From Nonomuraea candida (GTDB lineage Bacteria; Actinomycetota; Actinomycetes; Streptosporangiales; Streptosporangiaceae), in the NCBI RefSeq assembly GCF_000725485.1, contig NZ_JOAG01000055.1, forward strand, positions 1 to 63,146: a stretch of DNA of 63,146 bases, read 5' to 3'. Positions 18,637-28,704 of the stretch are shown here, piece after piece; position 1 is the stretch's first letter; every line of letters starts with the position of its first letter. A model generated the notes under the pieces. That model searched no databases. It had not been told where the DNA came from and saw only the letters and a program-made list of their open reading frames with translations. The position numbers and the translations under genes are program-made.

Positions 18637-18659
18637 GGTCGCCTCTTCGTGAGGCGGCC
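18637..18659 (+). promoter_or_regulatory. Hairpin in the rplU leader
   Basis: Nine-bp stem (18637-18645 with 18651-18659, one wobble) with a TTCGT loop, 45 bp before the L21 start, in a 222-bp gap that probably also holds the rplU-rpmA promoter. It could be a leader structure for ribosomal-protein autoregulation; the sequence alone does not show the ligand. Confidence 0.4.
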
Positions 18660-18704
18660 GAGGGTCGAAATGAATCAACAGTGAGTCAGTAGAAGGGTTC
18701 CGCG

Positions 18705-19007
18705 GTGTACGCGATCGTTCGTTGCGGCGGCAGGCAGCAGAAGGTCTCCGTCGGTGACGTCCTCGAGGTGGACAAGGTCGCCGGCGAGGTCGGCTCTTCG
18801 GTTTCGCTGCCGACGGTGCTCGTCGTCAACGACGGCGATGTGACCACGGAGGCGGGCAAGTTCACGGTCAGCGCCGAGATCCTCGGCGAGACCAAGGGCC
18901 CGAAGATCCGCATCCTCAAGTACAAGAACAAGACCGGTTACAAGAAGCGCCAGGGTCACCGTCAGCGGTACACCCAGGTGAAGATCACCGGTATCGAGCA
19001 GGCCTGA
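18705..19007 (+). CDS. rplU: 50S ribosomal protein L21
   Basis: 100 residues, GTG start with AGAAGG upstream. It binds 23S rRNA in the large subunit. The start [17 protein letters not shown] and the end [18 protein letters not shown] are full-length L21 signatures. L27 follows 15 bp downstream, the standard rplU-rpmA pair, with obgE beyond. Confidence 0.98.
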   Translation: MYAIVRCGGRQQKVSVGDVLEVDKVAGEVGSSVSLPTVLVVNDGDVTTEAGKFTVSAEILGETKGPKIRILKYKNKTGYKKRQGHRQRYTQVKITGIEQA

Positions 19008-19022
19008 ACGGGAGTTTGAGAG

Positions 19023-19280
19023 ATGGCACACAAGAAGGGCGCGTCGTCCACCCGGAACGGTCGTGACTCCAACGCCCAGCGTCTGGGCGTCAAGCGCTTC
19101 GGTGGCCAGCTGGTCAACGCGGGCGAGATCATCGTCCGCCAGCGCGGCACCCACTTCCACCCCGGTGACAACGTGGGCCGTGGTGGCGACGACACGCTGT
19201 TCGCGCTGGCCGCCGGTCACGTGCAGTTCGGTGTCAAGCGCGGCCGTCGGGCCGTGAGCATCGTCCCCGTCGCGGAGTAG
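19023..19280 (+). CDS. rpmA: 50S ribosomal protein L27
   Basis: 85 residues; ATG preceded by GGGAG. It starts [16 protein letters not shown], so the N-terminal tail that reaches the peptidyl-transferase centre is present directly and needs no Prp protease cleavage as in Firmicutes. Central [19 protein letters not shown] is typical. A terminator hairpin lies 40 bp after the stop. Confidence 0.98.
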   Translation: MAHKKGASSTRNGRDSNAQRLGVKRFGGQLVNAGEIIVRQRGTHFHPGDNVGRGGDDTLFALAAGHVQFGVKRGRRAVSIVPVAE

Positions 19281-19319
19281 GGGTTCCTCCTTCTCCTTCG
19301 ACCTCGGGTTTGTTGCTTC

Positions 19320-19358
19320 AGGGGTGGATCGACTCGATCGGATGTCGATCCACCCCTT
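19320..19358 (+). terminator. Terminator after rpmA
   Basis: Thirteen-bp perfect stem (19321-19333 with 19344-19356) with a 10-nt loop and TT. The rest of the 430-bp gap to obgE is G+C-rich and shows no gene, so obgE probably has its own promoter within about 19500-19690. Confidence 0.8.
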
Positions 19359-19710
19359 GGCGTTTCCCGGGGTGACCGGTGCCCGGCGGCCGATGGCCGG
19401 GCGGGCTCCGGCGGGACGGAGGACGAAGCCGGCCGGGGCCGCATGCCGCGACCGGGGCTCCGTGATGCGGGCCTGCCGTGGAAGAGGGGCGGGCGCGGTG
19501 GTGTTCATCTCTTCAGACCGGATGAGAACGGGCTGAACCAGCCCGGCCGGTGCGGTGGTGGCCGTCACTTGCGGCGGGGTCGCCTGAGGCGGGCCCGAGC
19601 CGCTTGACGTGGGCCGGCGGGGGCCGGGTAGGTCGGCGCTGAGGGCCCGGCCGCCGAGAGGCCGTGTGTTGGAATGAGATGCCCCTGCTGGGGCGATGGA
19701 GGAATGCGGG

Positions 19711-21063
19711 ATGCCGGACTTTGTGGACCAGGTGGTCCTTCACATCAGGGCCGGTGAGGGAGGGAACGGGTGCGCCTCCATCCACCGGGAGAAGTTCAAG
19801 CCGCTCGGCGGCCCCGACGGAGGCAACGGCGGCCGGGGCGGCGACGTCATCCTTGAGGTCGACCCCAACACCGCGACCCTGCTCGACTACCACCGCCGCC
19901 CGCACCGCAAGGCCCCGAACGGCAAGCAGGGGCAGGGCTCCAACCGTGACGGCGCCAACGGCGACGACGTGATCCTGCCCGTGCCGAACGGGACCGTGGT
20001 AAAGGACGCGGCCACGGGTGAGGTGCTGGTCGACCTCGTGGGAGCCGGCACCCGATATGTGATCGCCGAGGGCGGCCACGGCGGGCTCGGCAACGCGGCG
20101 CTGGCCACGACCAGGCGCAAGGCGCCCGGGTTCGCGCTGCTCGGCGAGCCGGGCGACGCGCTCGACGTCGTGCTGGAGCTCAAGAGCGTCGCCGACGTGG
20201 CGCTGGTCGGGTTCCCGAGCGCGGGCAAGAGCTCGCTGATCGCGGCGCTGAGCGCGGCCAAGCCGAAGATCGCCGACTACCCGTTCACCACGCTGATCCC
20301 CAACCTGGGCGTCGTGACGGCGGGGGACAACGTGTTCACCGTCGCCGACGTGCCCGGCCTGATCCCCGGCGCGTCGCAGGGCAAGGGGCTCGGGCACGAG
20401 TTCCTGCGGCACGTCGAGCGGTGCGACATGCTGGTGCACGTCATCGACTGCGCCACCATGGAGCCCGGCCGCGACCCGGTCACGGACTACGAGGTGATCG
20501 AGGCCGAGCTGCGGGCGTACGGGAAGCTGGAGGACCGGCCCCGGATGGTCGTGCTGAACAAGGCGGACGTGCCCGACGCGCGGGAGCTGGCCGAGATGGT
20601 CAAGCCCGAGTTCGAGGCGCGGGGGCTGCAGGTGTTCACGATCTCGGCGGCCACGCACGACGGGCTGCGGGAGATGACGTACGCGATGGGTGAGTGGGTC
20701 GCGGCGGCCAGGGCCAACAAGCCGGTCGAGGAGCCCACGCGGCTGGTCATCAGGCCCAAGCAGCTCGGGGAGGCCGGGTTCAAGGTACGCCGGGTCAACG
20801 AGAACCTGTTCCAGGTCACCGGCGAGAAGCCGGAGCGGTGGATCCGGCAGACGGACTTCACCAACGACGAGGCCGTCGGCTACCTCGCCGACCGGCTGGA
20901 GCGGCTGGGCGTCGAGGAGGAGCTGGCCAAGGCGGGCGCCAAGGCCGGCGCCGAGGTGGTCATCGGGCCCATGGAGGGCGGCTACGTCTTCGACTGGCAG
21001 CCGACGCTGAACGCCGAGGCGGTCCGGCAGGGGCCACGGGGGACCGACAACCGCCTGGCCTAG
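19711..21063 (+). CDS. obgE: Obg family GTPase (ribosome assembly)
   Basis: 450 residues from the ATG at 19711, 9 bp after GGAGG; an earlier ATG at 19696 overlaps that ribosome-binding site. The order is a glycine-rich Obg fold (about 1-155), a GTPase domain with G1 GFPSAGKSS at about 167-175, DVPGLI (G3) and NKAD (G4), then an OCT domain (about 345-425). It binds the 50S subunit late in assembly and is tied to growth control and sporulation in actinomycetes. The linkage to L21/L27 is conserved. Confidence 0.97.
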   Translation: MPDFVDQVVLHIRAGEGGNGCASIHREKFKPLGGPDGGNGGRGGDVILEVDPNTATLLDYHRRPHRKAPNGKQGQGSNRDGANGDDVILPVPNGTVVKDAATGEVLVDLVGAGTRYVIAEGGHGGLGNAALATTRRKAPGFALLGEPGDALDVVLELKSVADVALVGFPSAGKSSLIAALSAAKPKIADYPFTTLIPNLGVVTAGDNVFTVADVPGLIPGASQGKGLGHEFLRHVERCDMLVHVIDCATMEPGRDPVTDYEVIEAELRAYGKLEDRPRMVVLNKADVPDARELAEMVKPEFEARGLQVFTISAATHDGLREMTYAMGEWVAAARANKPVEEPTRLVIRPKQLGEAGFKVRRVNENLFQVTGEKPERWIRQTDFTNDEAVGYLADRLERLGVEEELAKAGAKAGAEVVIGPMEGGYVFDWQPTLNAEAVRQGPRGTDNRLA

Positions 21064-21090
21064 CACGCGACCCGACACGACGGGCCGCGT

Positions 21091-21222
21091 GCCCGTCTGC
21101 GCGTGCCTCCGGGAGGGCAGGGCGTGCGGACCTGTGCACCCGGGCCCGTCTGCGCGTGCCTCCGGGAGGGCAGGGCGTGCGGACCTGTGCACCCGGGCCC
21201 GTCTGCGCGTGCCTCCGAGGGC
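21091..21222 (+). repeat. 53-bp tandem repeat downstream of obgE
   Basis: Two identical 53-bp units (21091-21143, 21144-21196) and the first half of a third (to about 21222). They fill the gap between the convergent obgE and SDR genes. The unit starts GCCCGTCTGCGCGTGCCTCC. Confidence 0.95.
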
Positions 21223-21244
21223 GGGTGTGAGGACCCGCGTGTCT

Positions 21245-22009
21245 TCAGGCGCGGAGGGTGGCTTCGGCGCCGCCGTCCGCGTACAGGATCTGGCCCGTCA
21301 TGAACGAGTTGGCGGCGCCGACCGTCCAGGCGAGCAGGGACGCGACCGCGTCCACCGGGCCGGGGAAGCCCAGGGGCTGCGGCATGGCCGCGGCGACGAG
21401 GGCGCGGGCCTGCGGATCGTCCAGGAACGTCGTGCGCGCCGTCCGCGTGTCCACCACGCCCGGCGCCACCGCGTTGAGCGGGATGCCGGAGCCGGCCCAG
21501 GACAGGGCGGCGCGGCGCAGCCACCGGTTGAGCGCGAGCTTGCTCGACGGGTAGACGGCGCGCCCCCGCCCGGACTCGACGAGCGCGCGGGCGGTCGCGG
21601 CGGCGGCCTCCTCGTCCATGGTCAGGCAGGACTCCACGAGGCCGTCGTCGGCGGCCACGATGGCGCTCAGCGAGGAGACGGCGACCGCCCTCGGCTGCGC
21701 GGACGCGGCCAGGAGCGGCCGCAGGCCCTCCAGGGTGGCGATCGTGCCGAAGAAGTTGAGCCGCACGGTCAGCTCGGACGGCAGCGCGACCCCGGCGACG
21801 GCGACCACGCCGTCGACCCTGCCGCCGGAGGCCGCCGTGACCTCCGACACCAGGGCGTGGCGGCCCTGCGGGGTGGCCAGGTCGGCGAGCACGTCGGCGT
21901 CGCGCACGTCGCAGCGGATGACCTTCGCCCCGGACGCGGCGAGGTGGTCGGCGGTGGCCGCGCCGATGCCGGAGGCGGCGCCGGTGACGACATAGGTTCG
22001 AGTTTCCAC
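21245..22009 (-). CDS. Short-chain dehydrogenase/reductase (SDR)
   Basis: 254 residues, GTG start at 22009. A classical Rossmann fold with the cofactor motif TGAASGIG (about 9-16), a CDVRDAD acidic stretch that suggests NAD preference, the catalytic serine region VAVSSLSA (about 112-119) and Y-PSS-K. It is an NAD(P)-dependent oxidoreductase, probably of a hydroxysteroid or alcohol, but the substrate cannot be told. It is divergent from proB and has its own promoter with an embedded inverted repeat. Confidence 0.9.
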   Translation of the reverse strand: METRTYVVTGAASGIGAATADHLAASGAKVIRCDVRDADVLADLATPQGRHALVSEVTAASGGRVDGVVAVAGVALPSELTVRLNFFGTIATLEGLRPLLAASAQPRAVAVSSLSAIVAADDGLVESCLTMDEEAAAATARALVESGRGRAVYPSSKLALNRWLRRAALSWAGSGIPLNAVAPGVVDTRTARTTFLDDPQARALVAAAMPQPLGFPGPVDAVASLLAWTVGAANSFMTGQILYADGGAEATLRA

Positions 22010-22018
22010 GAGCGAAAA

Positions 22019-22046
22019 ATTACATTCATTGCACTAATGCAGTCAA
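22019..22046 (-). promoter_or_regulatory. Promoter and operator-like repeat of the SDR gene
   Basis: On the minus strand, -35 TTGACT (22041-22046), a 16-bp spacer and -10 TGTAAT (22019-22024). The expected start site is about 22012, only a few bases before the GTG, so the mRNA is nearly leaderless. TTGACTGCA-TTAG-TGCAATGAA spans 22025-22046 as an inverted repeat with 7 of 9 positions pairing, lying across the -35 and spacer, a typical repressor site. Confidence 0.55.
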
Positions 22047-22105
22047 TGCAGACATAGCGGGTATTCGGTAGCGGTGATCTTCCGGCGAGCCGATAGGCTG
22101 CGTAC

Positions 22106-23224
22106 GTGCGGGAACAGATCAGCTCAGCGTCGAAGGTCGTCGTCAAGGTCGGCTCCTCCTCGCTCACCACCCCCCAGGGCATGATCGACGTCGATCGCGT
22201 GGACGCGCTGGTGGACGTGCTGGCGGCGCGGCGCCGTACGGGGACACAGATCGTCCTGGTCTCCTCGGGAGCGATCGCGGCGGGCCTGGGCCCGCTCGGG
22301 CTGAGCGCGCGACCGCGCGACCTGGCCACCCAGCAGGCGGCCGCCTCCGTCGGGCAGGGCGTGCTCGTGGCCCGCTACACCTCCTCCTTCGCCCGCTACG
22401 CGCTGCGCGTGGGGCAGGTGCTGCTGACCGCCGACGACATGATGCGGCGCGCCCACCACGCCAACGCCCAGCGCACCCTGGCCAGGCTGCTGGAGCTGGG
22501 CATCGTGCCCATCGTCAACGAGAACGACACCGTGGCCACCGACGAGATCCGCTTCGGCGACAACGACCGGCTGGCGGCGCTGGTGGCGCACCTCATCCAC
22601 GCCGACGCCCTGGTGCTGCTGTCCGACGTGGACGCCCTCTACGACGGCCCGCCCAGCCGCAGCGGCTCGCGGCGGCTGGCGGAGATCCGCGGCCCGGAAG
22701 ACCTGGTCGGGGTCGAGCTGGGCAAGAACGGCGCGGCGGTCGGCACCGGCGGCATGGTGACCAAGGTGCAGGCGGCCAGGATCGCCACCGGGGCCGGGGT
22801 GCCCGTGGTGCTCACGGCGGCCGCCCACGCCGCCCAGGCGCTCGCCGGGGCCGACGTCGGCACCTACTTCCACCCCGGCGGCCGCCACCCCGGCACGCGC
22901 CTGCTCTGGCTCGCGCACGCCACCACCGGCCGCGGCCGCCTCCACCTCGACCAGGGCGCCGTGGAGGCCATCGTGGGGCGGCGCAAGTCGCTGCTGCCGG
23001 CCGGGGTGACGTCGGTGGAGGGCGAGTTCGCGGCGGGCGACCCGGTCGACCTGTGCGGCCCTCAGGGCGTCGTGGTGGCCCGCGGCCTGGTCAACTTCGA
23101 CGCCGCCGAGATCCCCGGCCTGCTCGGCCGCTCCACGAGAGAGCTGGCCAGCGCGCTGGGTCCGGAATATGAACGCGAGCTGATCCATCGCGACGACATC
23201 GTCATACTGGAAGCCCACAACTAA
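22106..23224 (+). CDS. proB: Glutamate 5-kinase
   Basis: 372 residues, GTG start. It is the first step of proline synthesis: ATP-dependent phosphorylation of glutamate. The amino-acid kinase domain (about 8-255) has KVGSSSLT at 14-21, SSGAIAAG at about 53-60 and the [17 protein letters not shown] substrate loop. A PUA domain follows (about 280-365), as in the long bacterial form. proA lies 25 bp downstream, so both reactions are made together. Confidence 0.98.
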   Translation: MREQISSASKVVVKVGSSSLTTPQGMIDVDRVDALVDVLAARRRTGTQIVLVSSGAIAAGLGPLGLSARPRDLATQQAAASVGQGVLVARYTSSFARYALRVGQVLLTADDMMRRAHHANAQRTLARLLELGIVPIVNENDTVATDEIRFGDNDRLAALVAHLIHADALVLLSDVDALYDGPPSRSGSRRLAEIRGPEDLVGVELGKNGAAVGTGGMVTKVQAARIATGAGVPVVLTAAAHAAQALAGADVGTYFHPGGRHPGTRLLWLAHATTGRGRLHLDQGAVEAIVGRRKSLLPAGVTSVEGEFAAGDPVDLCGPQGVVVARGLVNFDAAEIPGLLGRSTRELASALGPEYERELIHRDDIVILEAHN

Positions 23225-23249
23225 GCCGAGCCCTGACGAGGAGCCAGCG

Positions 23250-24524
23250 ATGTCCGATGAGTTCTTGAAGGTCGCCCGTGCGGCGCGAGAGGCCGCCGCC
23301 GAGCTGGCCCCGCTGCCGCGGGCGCCCAAGGACCGGGCGCTGCGGGCGGTCGCCGACGCCCTGGTCGCACACGCCGCCGAGATCGTCGAGGCCAACGGCC
23401 AGGACGTCGAGCGGGCCAGGTCGCAGGGCACGTCGGAGGCGATGATCGACCGGCTCCGGCTCGACGAGACCAGGATCGCCGCCGTCGCCGAGGCCGTGCG
23501 GCAGGTGGCCGACCTGCCCGACCCGGTCGGCGAGGTCGTCCGCGGCTCGACGCTGCCCAACGGGCTGGAGCTGCGCCAGCTCAGGGTGCCGCTGGGCGTG
23601 ATCGGCATCATCTACGAGGGCCGCCCCAACGTCACCGTCGACGCCGCCGCGCTCTGCCTCAAGAGCGGCAACGCGGTGCTGCTGCGCGGCTCGTCCAGCG
23701 CCTACTCCTCCAACACCGCGCTGGTGCGCATCATGCAGGACGCGCTGGCGGGCACCGAGGTGCCGGCGGGCGCCGTGCAGCTCGTCCCCGGGCAGACGCG
23801 CGACTCGGTCAAGGAGCTCATGCGCGCCCGCGGGCTGGTCGACGTGCTGATCCCGCGCGGCGGCGCGTCCCTGATCAACTCGGTGGTCGAGGAGTCCACG
23901 GTGCCGGTGATCGAGACCGGCGTGGGCAACTGCCACGTCTACGTCGACGCCGAGGCCGACGTCGACCTCGCCGTGCAGATCCTCCTCAACGCCAAGGCGC
24001 AGCGGCCGTCGGTGTGCAACGCGGCCGAGACGTTCCTCGTGCACGCCGACGTCGCCGACGCGTTCGTGCCCAAGGCGCTGGAGGCGCTGCGCGAGGCGGG
24101 CGTGACCGTCCACGGCGACGAGCGCATCGCCGGTTACGGCGCCGGCGTGGTGCCCGTCACCGAGGACGACTTCTTCGCCGAATACCTCTCGCTCGACATC
24201 GCCGCCGCCGTCGTCGGCTCGCTGGAGGAGGCGGTGGCGCACATCCGGCGCTACGGCTCCGGCCACACCGACGCCATCGTCACCCGGTCGCAGAAGGCGG
24301 CCCGCAGGTTCGTCTCCCTGGTCGACTCGGCGGCCGTGGCCGTCAACGCCTCGACGCGGTTCACCGACGGCGGGGAGTTCGGGTTCGGGGCGGAGATCGG
24401 CATCTCCACGCAGAAGCTGCACGCCCGCGGCCCGATGGGCCTGCCCGAGCTGACCTCGACCAAGTGGGTCTACACCGGGGAGGGGCATCTGCGCACGTCA
24501 GAGGGCACGGTGGTGCCCTGTTAG
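23250..24524 (+). CDS. proA: Glutamate-5-semialdehyde dehydrogenase (gamma-glutamyl phosphate reductase)
   Basis: 424 residues; ATG preceded by GAGGAG. It reduces gamma-glutamyl phosphate to the semialdehyde with NADPH. It belongs to the aldehyde-dehydrogenase fold, with active-site Cys C256 in [11 protein letters not shown] and the conserved YEGRPNVT and [13 protein letters not shown] segments. Length is normal. It is co-transcribed with proB. Confidence 0.98.
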   Translation: MSDEFLKVARAAREAAAELAPLPRAPKDRALRAVADALVAHAAEIVEANGQDVERARSQGTSEAMIDRLRLDETRIAAVAEAVRQVADLPDPVGEVVRGSTLPNGLELRQLRVPLGVIGIIYEGRPNVTVDAAALCLKSGNAVLLRGSSSAYSSNTALVRIMQDALAGTEVPAGAVQLVPGQTRDSVKELMRARGLVDVLIPRGGASLINSVVEESTVPVIETGVGNCHVYVDAEADVDLAVQILLNAKAQRPSVCNAAETFLVHADVADAFVPKALEALREAGVTVHGDERIAGYGAGVVPVTEDDFFAEYLSLDIAAAVVGSLEEAVAHIRRYGSGHTDAIVTRSQKAARRFVSLVDSAAVAVNASTRFTDGGEFGFGAEIGISTQKLHARGPMGLPELTSTKWVYTGEGHLRTSEGTVVPC

Positions 24525-24574
24525 TCGGCGTGTCGGCCTGACCCGCGGCCGGGGTCGTGGTTTGACTGGGAGAC

Positions 24575-24751
24575 ATGGACATTGTCGTCGCCCTGGTCTT
24601 CTCGGCCGCGGTGCTGTTCGGCGCCGATCGGCTCCTGCTGTGGCTGGAGAGCCGCGGTCACGTCAACTGGCGCAGGAAGGGGCGCAGGCGGTTGTCGGAG
24701 GAACCCACCACAGAGCTCGACAGCATGCTCTGCGACCACACACGCCGATAA
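24575..24751 (+). CDS. Small single-pass membrane protein
   Basis: 58 residues; ATG preceded by GGGAG at 7 bp. Residues 3-24 (IVVALVFSAAVLFGADRLLL) form one membrane helix, followed by WLESRGHVNWRRKGRRR, a conserved-looking amphipathic Trp/Arg region, and an acidic tail ending in DHTRR. I do not recognise a named family, but short proteins with a helix and a similar WLESRGWxNWR-type stretch occur elsewhere in actinomycetes. It sits between proA and the kinase gene in the same orientation, and its codon use matches its neighbours. Confidence 0.65.
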   Translation: MDIVVALVFSAAVLFGADRLLLWLESRGHVNWRRKGRRRLSEEPTTELDSMLCDHTRR

Positions 24752-24833
24752 TCCTTCGGCGTGCCTCACACGGCAACTCGCGTACCGGCGCTAGGGTTGT
24801 GTCCCTTATGGGCGCGCCGGGCGGGGAGGGACG

Positions 24834-26744
24834 GTGAGCAAGCTCGGCAAGGTCGGGCCGTACACCCTGGTCGAGCGGCTCGGCCGGGGTGGCATGGGCG
24901 AGGTCTACCTCGCGACCACCCGCCGCGGCGAGCGCGTCGCGCTCAAGGTCCTGCACGACCTGGCCGAGGACGAGACCTCGCGCATCCGGCTGGAGCGCGA
25001 GGTGCGCGCGCTGCGCAGGGTCGAGAGCCCCTACGTCGCCAAGGTGCTCGACGCCGACCTCGACGGCGCCCGGCCCTACCTGGTCATGGAGCACATCGAG
25101 GGCGCCACGCTGCTCGACCGCGTACGCCAGGAGGGCCCCCTCGACGTCGCCCAGCTCGTCGACATGGCGCAGGGCATCGCGGCGGCCCTGGCGATCATCC
25201 ACGCGGCCGGGGTCGTGCACCGCGACCTCAAGCCGGGCAACATCATCATGGCCGCCCGGGGGCCCGTGCTGATCGACTTCGGCATCGCCCAGGTGCTCGA
25301 CGCGACCCGGCTGACCATGACCGGCACGTTCCTCGGCACCCCCGGCTACACCGCGCCGGAGATCTTCGCCGACGAGCACGTCGACTCGCCCGCCGACGTG
25401 CACGCCTGGGCCGCCACGGTGGCCTTCGCGGCGACCGGGCGGCCGACGTTCGGGCGGGGCACGGCCGAGGCGCAGATGTACGCGGTGCTGAACGGGCAGG
25501 CCGACCTCAAGGGCGTGCCGGTGCAACTGCTGCCCCTGGTGCGCGCCTCGCTCAACAGGGAGCCGGGCAAGCGGCCCACGGCCGCGCTGCTGGCCGATCG
25601 GCTGTCGAGGCTGGCCAGGGCCACCAGCGCGGCCGAGACCGAGTCCGCGGCGGCGCCGGGGCGGGCGGCCGACGTGGCCGAGGAGGCGGGCAAGGGCGCC
25701 GTCGTGCGCAGCCGGGCCGCGGAGGAGGCGGCCGCCGCCCGGGGCGAGGCCAAGGCGCGCAGCCGGCCCAACGCCGTGCCCGCTGAGGGGAAGGTGCCCG
25801 CGCCGCGCGGGCGCGCCGCCGGCCGGGGCGTTCCCGAGAGCGGCGGGCGGGCCCGGGGCGTGCCCGAGAACGGCGGGCGTACCGGTGGCAGGGCCGTTCC
25901 GGAAAGTGGCGGTCGGGCCCGGGCCGTGCCCGAGAACGGCGGGCGCGCCGGTGGCAGGACCGTTCCCGAGAGCGGGGGGCGGGCCCGGGCCGTTCCGGAG
26001 AGTGGCGGGCGTACCGGTGGCAGGGCCGTGCCCGAGGGCAAGGGCGTGGCGCCGGTGGCGCGCGGCCGTGCCGAAGGGAAGGTGCCGGCGCCGCGCGGCC
26101 GCGGCGCCGGCCCGGACACCGGGCCGCGGGCCAAGGTGAGCGCCACGCGGCAGCGCACGGCGGAGGCCGTCAGGAGCCGGGCGGGCATCAAGCCGGACCT
26201 GCGGCGCAAGGGCGAGTCGTCCACCACCCTGCCCGCGGGCAACGGCGCGCTGCTGCTGCTCGCGGTGCTGGCCGTGCCCTGCGTGGTGGCCTCGGTGATC
26301 TGGCCCATCGCCTCGATCGCGATCACCACCGCGTTCGTGGTGCTGACCAGGACGTTGTGGATGAGTCACTGGATGGTCAGGAAACGCAGCTCGCGGCGTA
26401 CGCGGGTGGCGCTGCGCGTGCTGCTGGCCCCGATCGCGCTGGCCGGGGCGGCGGTCACCGCCGTCGTGTGGCCGGGCGTGCCCGTCGCGGTGGCGTCGGG
26501 CGGGGCGCTCTGGGCCACCGGCGGCGGGCAGATCGACGCCGACTGGTGGCAGCAGGCCGCGCCCGTCACGGTGGCGGGCGTGGTGTTCGGGATGCTCTGC
26601 GGGGGCATCACCGGGCGCGAGATCGAGCGCATCGGGCATCGCCTGCCCGACCTGCGCAGGGAAGGACTGCGCGCACTGGCCGTGCTGGGCGGGTTCGTCG
26701 CCCTGTGCGCGGCCGCCGTGCGCGCCATCGCTCTCCTGCTCTGA
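24834..26744 (+). CDS. Membrane-anchored Ser/Thr protein kinase
   Basis: 636 residues, GTG start with GGGGAGGG upstream. The kinase domain is residues 8-265, with G-loop LGRGGMGEVY (16-25), K38, HRD D131 in VVHRDLKPGNI, DFG D148 and the APE segment GYTAPEIF; all catalytic residues are present. Residues 280-450 are disordered, with repeated PESGGRAR/PENGGRTGGR units (DNA 25826-26040). Four C-terminal hydrophobic helices (about 465-500, 520-550, 575-600 and 615-636) replace the single helix and PASTA domains of PknB-type kinases. The targets are unknown. Confidence 0.92.
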   Translation: MSKLGKVGPYTLVERLGRGGMGEVYLATTRRGERVALKVLHDLAEDETSRIRLEREVRALRRVESPYVAKVLDADLDGARPYLVMEHIEGATLLDRVRQEGPLDVAQLVDMAQGIAAALAIIHAAGVVHRDLKPGNIIMAARGPVLIDFGIAQVLDATRLTMTGTFLGTPGYTAPEIFADEHVDSPADVHAWAATVAFAATGRPTFGRGTAEAQMYAVLNGQADLKGVPVQLLPLVRASLNREPGKRPTAALLADRLSRLARATSAAETESAAAPGRAADVAEEAGKGAVVRSRAAEEAAAARGEAKARSRPNAVPAEGKVPAPRGRAAGRGVPESGGRARGVPENGGRTGGRAVPESGGRARAVPENGGRAGGRTVPESGGRARAVPESGGRTGGRAVPEGKGVAPVARGRAEGKVPAPRGRGAGPDTGPRAKVSATRQRTAEAVRSRAGIKPDLRRKGESSTTLPAGNGALLLLAVLAVPCVVASVIWPIASIAITTAFVVLTRTLWMSHWMVRKRSSRRTRVALRVLLAPIALAGAAVTAVVWPGVPVAVASGGALWATGGGQIDADWWQQAAPVTVAGVVFGMLCGGITGREIERIGHRLPDLRREGLRALAVLGGFVALCAAAVRAIALLL

Positions 26745-26789
26745 CCTTCACGGGTCTCTCCCGCCGGTGGCGCGAGGCTCGTGAAGGTC
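26743..26789. terminator. Hairpin between convergent kinase and M48 genes
   Basis: GACCTTCACG (26743-26752) pairs with CGTGAAGGTC (26780-26789) around a 27-nt loop. It starts within the kinase stop codon and could stop transcription from both sides. Confidence 0.5.
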
Positions 26790-26876
26790 ACGCGGACGCG
26801 GCTGATCAAGCGGGATCGGCCGCGGATGGCTGATCCGGCCGCCTGCGACGGCCGCCGGACCGGTCGGCCCGGCAGG

Positions 26877-27908
26877 TCAGCCCTGGCCGCCGTCACGGCG
26901 GGAGAAGCGGTTGAAGATGCGCTCGCCCGCGTTGACCGCGCCCTCGGCGACGTCGCGCAGCACCCCGATGAACGGGTCCTGCGACTGCTGCCAGGACGCG
27001 CGGTAGGACTCGGCCGCCGCCTTGATCTCGTCGGTCACTCGCGCGTTGGGGTCGTCTTCCCTGCGGGGGTAGTCCCCGCCGAGGATCCGGTCGTACTCGC
27101 CGCTGCGCTGCCAGCGGTCCAGCTCCGCCACGCGCACCACCGCGAACGGGTGGGTGGTGCCGAGCAGGTTGAGGACCTTGAGGAAGCCGTCGCGAAGGTC
27201 GCCCGCGGTGTCGTATTCCTGGTACTGCTCCAGGAACGCCTCGATGTTCATCTCGTGGGTGTAGTCGCCGCCGGCGAGCTTCATCAGCGCCCGCTTGGCC
27301 GCCTCGGGGTTCTGCCCGACGAGCAGGCCGCCACGGTCGGAGGACAGCTCGGACTTGCGGTACCACTCCTCCAGGCCCGCGACGATCGCCCGCAGGCCGA
27401 TGTAGCCGAGCGGGATCCACGCGACGCGGGTGGCGAGGCGGGTGAGGATGTCGAGCATCGTCCGGTAGACCGCGTGCCCCGACAGGATGTGCGAGGTCTC
27501 GTGGCCGATGACGAAGCGCTGCTCCTCCTCGTTCATGAGGTTGAGCAGGCCGGTGGTCACGACGATGAACGGGTCGTCGAAGCCGATGGCCTTGGCCTGG
27601 ACGTGCGGGTCCTGCTGGACGTAGATCTCGGGGATCCGGTGCAGGTCGAGGGTGTAGGCGGCGTCGCGCCCCATGTCGTACAGGGAGCGGAACTGGGTCT
27701 CGCTGACGCGCACCGCCGAGGCCAGGTACATCAGGCGCAGGCGGCGCTCGCTGACGAGACCGGACATCTGCTTGAGAACCGTGTCGAACCCACTGAGCTT
27801 GCGCAGAGCGACCAGGGCGGACCGGTCTGCGGGGTGTTCGTAGGCTCGGGACGAGATGCCGGGCAGTTGGACGCGGTTGCGGTCCGGGGTGGTCGTCATG
27901 CCCGGCAT
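26877..27908 (-). CDS. M48 family metallopeptidase
   Basis: 343 residues from the ATG at 27908 (a second ATG three codons later is equally possible). The zinc motif HETSH is at 136-140, with the third ligand probably E187 in SELSSDR, matching the M48 (HtpX/Ste24-like) pattern. One or two hydrophobic segments (about 150-178) suggest membrane association. The C-terminal third is polar and ends in SRRDGGQG. It probably degrades membrane or stress-damaged proteins. It is convergent with the kinase and divergent from nadD, with an 87-bp shared control region. Confidence 0.88.
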   Translation of the reverse strand: MPGMTTTPDRNRVQLPGISSRAYEHPADRSALVALRKLSGFDTVLKQMSGLVSERRLRLMYLASAVRVSETQFRSLYDMGRDAAYTLDLHRIPEIYVQQDPHVQAKAIGFDDPFIVVTTGLLNLMNEEEQRFVIGHETSHILSGHAVYRTMLDILTRLATRVAWIPLGYIGLRAIVAGLEEWYRKSELSSDRGGLLVGQNPEAAKRALMKLAGGDYTHEMNIEAFLEQYQEYDTAGDLRDGFLKVLNLLGTTHPFAVVRVAELDRWQRSGEYDRILGGDYPRREDDPNARVTDEIKAAAESYRASWQQSQDPFIGVLRDVAEGAVNAGERIFNRFSRRDGGQG

Positions 27909-27995
27909 GCTACGTCCGCAACGGAAGTGATGCGCGGTCATCACGAAGGGGGGTCCCATCATGTTGGGGGGAAGCGTCCGCGTAAGGTCCGTTTC

Positions 27996-28613
27996 ATGAT
28001 GAACGCGCCTGGTGTGCAGGGGATGCGGCGAGTGGGGGTGATGGGTGGGACCTTCGATCCCATCCACCACGGGCACCTCGTAGCCGCCAGCGAGGTGGCC
28101 CACCACTTCCAGCTCGACGAAGTGGTGTTCGTGCCGACGGGACGGCCGTACCAGAAGTCCGAGCGTGAGGTGTCGGCGGCGGAGGACCGCTATCTGATGA
28201 CGGTCATCGCCACGGCGTCCAATCCCCGGTTCTCCGTGAGCAGGGTGGACGTGGATCGGCCGGGGCCGACGTTCACCATCGACACTTTGCGTGATATTTC
28301 GGATATTTACGGTCCTGAGGTTGAGCTGTTCTTCATCACCGGCGCCGACGCGCTCGGCGCCATCCTCGACTGGCAGCAGGCCGACGAGCTGTTCGAGCTG
28401 GCCCATTTCGTCGGATGCACGCGCCCCGGGCACACCCTGCACGACCCCGGCCTGCCGGAAGGCCGCGTGACGTTGCTGGAGATCCCCGCGCTGGCCATTT
28501 CCTCGTCCGAGTGCCGCCAGCGGGTGGCAAAGGGTGAGCCGATTTGGTATCTGGTGCCCGACGGAATCGTCCAGTACATCAACAAGCGCGGGCTGTACCA
28601 CGCCCACGGATGA
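27996..28613 (+). CDS. nadD: Nicotinate-mononucleotide adenylyltransferase
   Basis: 205 residues from ATG-ATG at 27996; the frame is open far upstream but only this part is homologous. It makes deamido-NAD from nicotinate mononucleotide and ATP. The nucleotidyltransferase motif [11 protein letters not shown] is at about 16-26 and the [12 protein letters not shown] segment near 180 supplies the second ATP-binding motif. rsfS follows after 91 bp; nadD-rsfS-phosphatase is a common order. Confidence 0.96.
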   Translation: MMNAPGVQGMRRVGVMGGTFDPIHHGHLVAASEVAHHFQLDEVVFVPTGRPYQKSEREVSAAEDRYLMTVIATASNPRFSVSRVDVDRPGPTFTIDTLRDISDIYGPEVELFFITGADALGAILDWQQADELFELAHFVGCTRPGHTLHDPGLPEGRVTLLEIPALAISSSECRQRVAKGEPIWYLVPDGIVQYINKRGLYHAHG

Positions 28614-28704
28614 AGCCGCCGACGGCAAAGGTGAGGGGTTTCGGGCTGGAAGGGTACCCTCAATATATGGGCATGCTGCCGACACAGGAGGACAGACCCG
28701 CATC

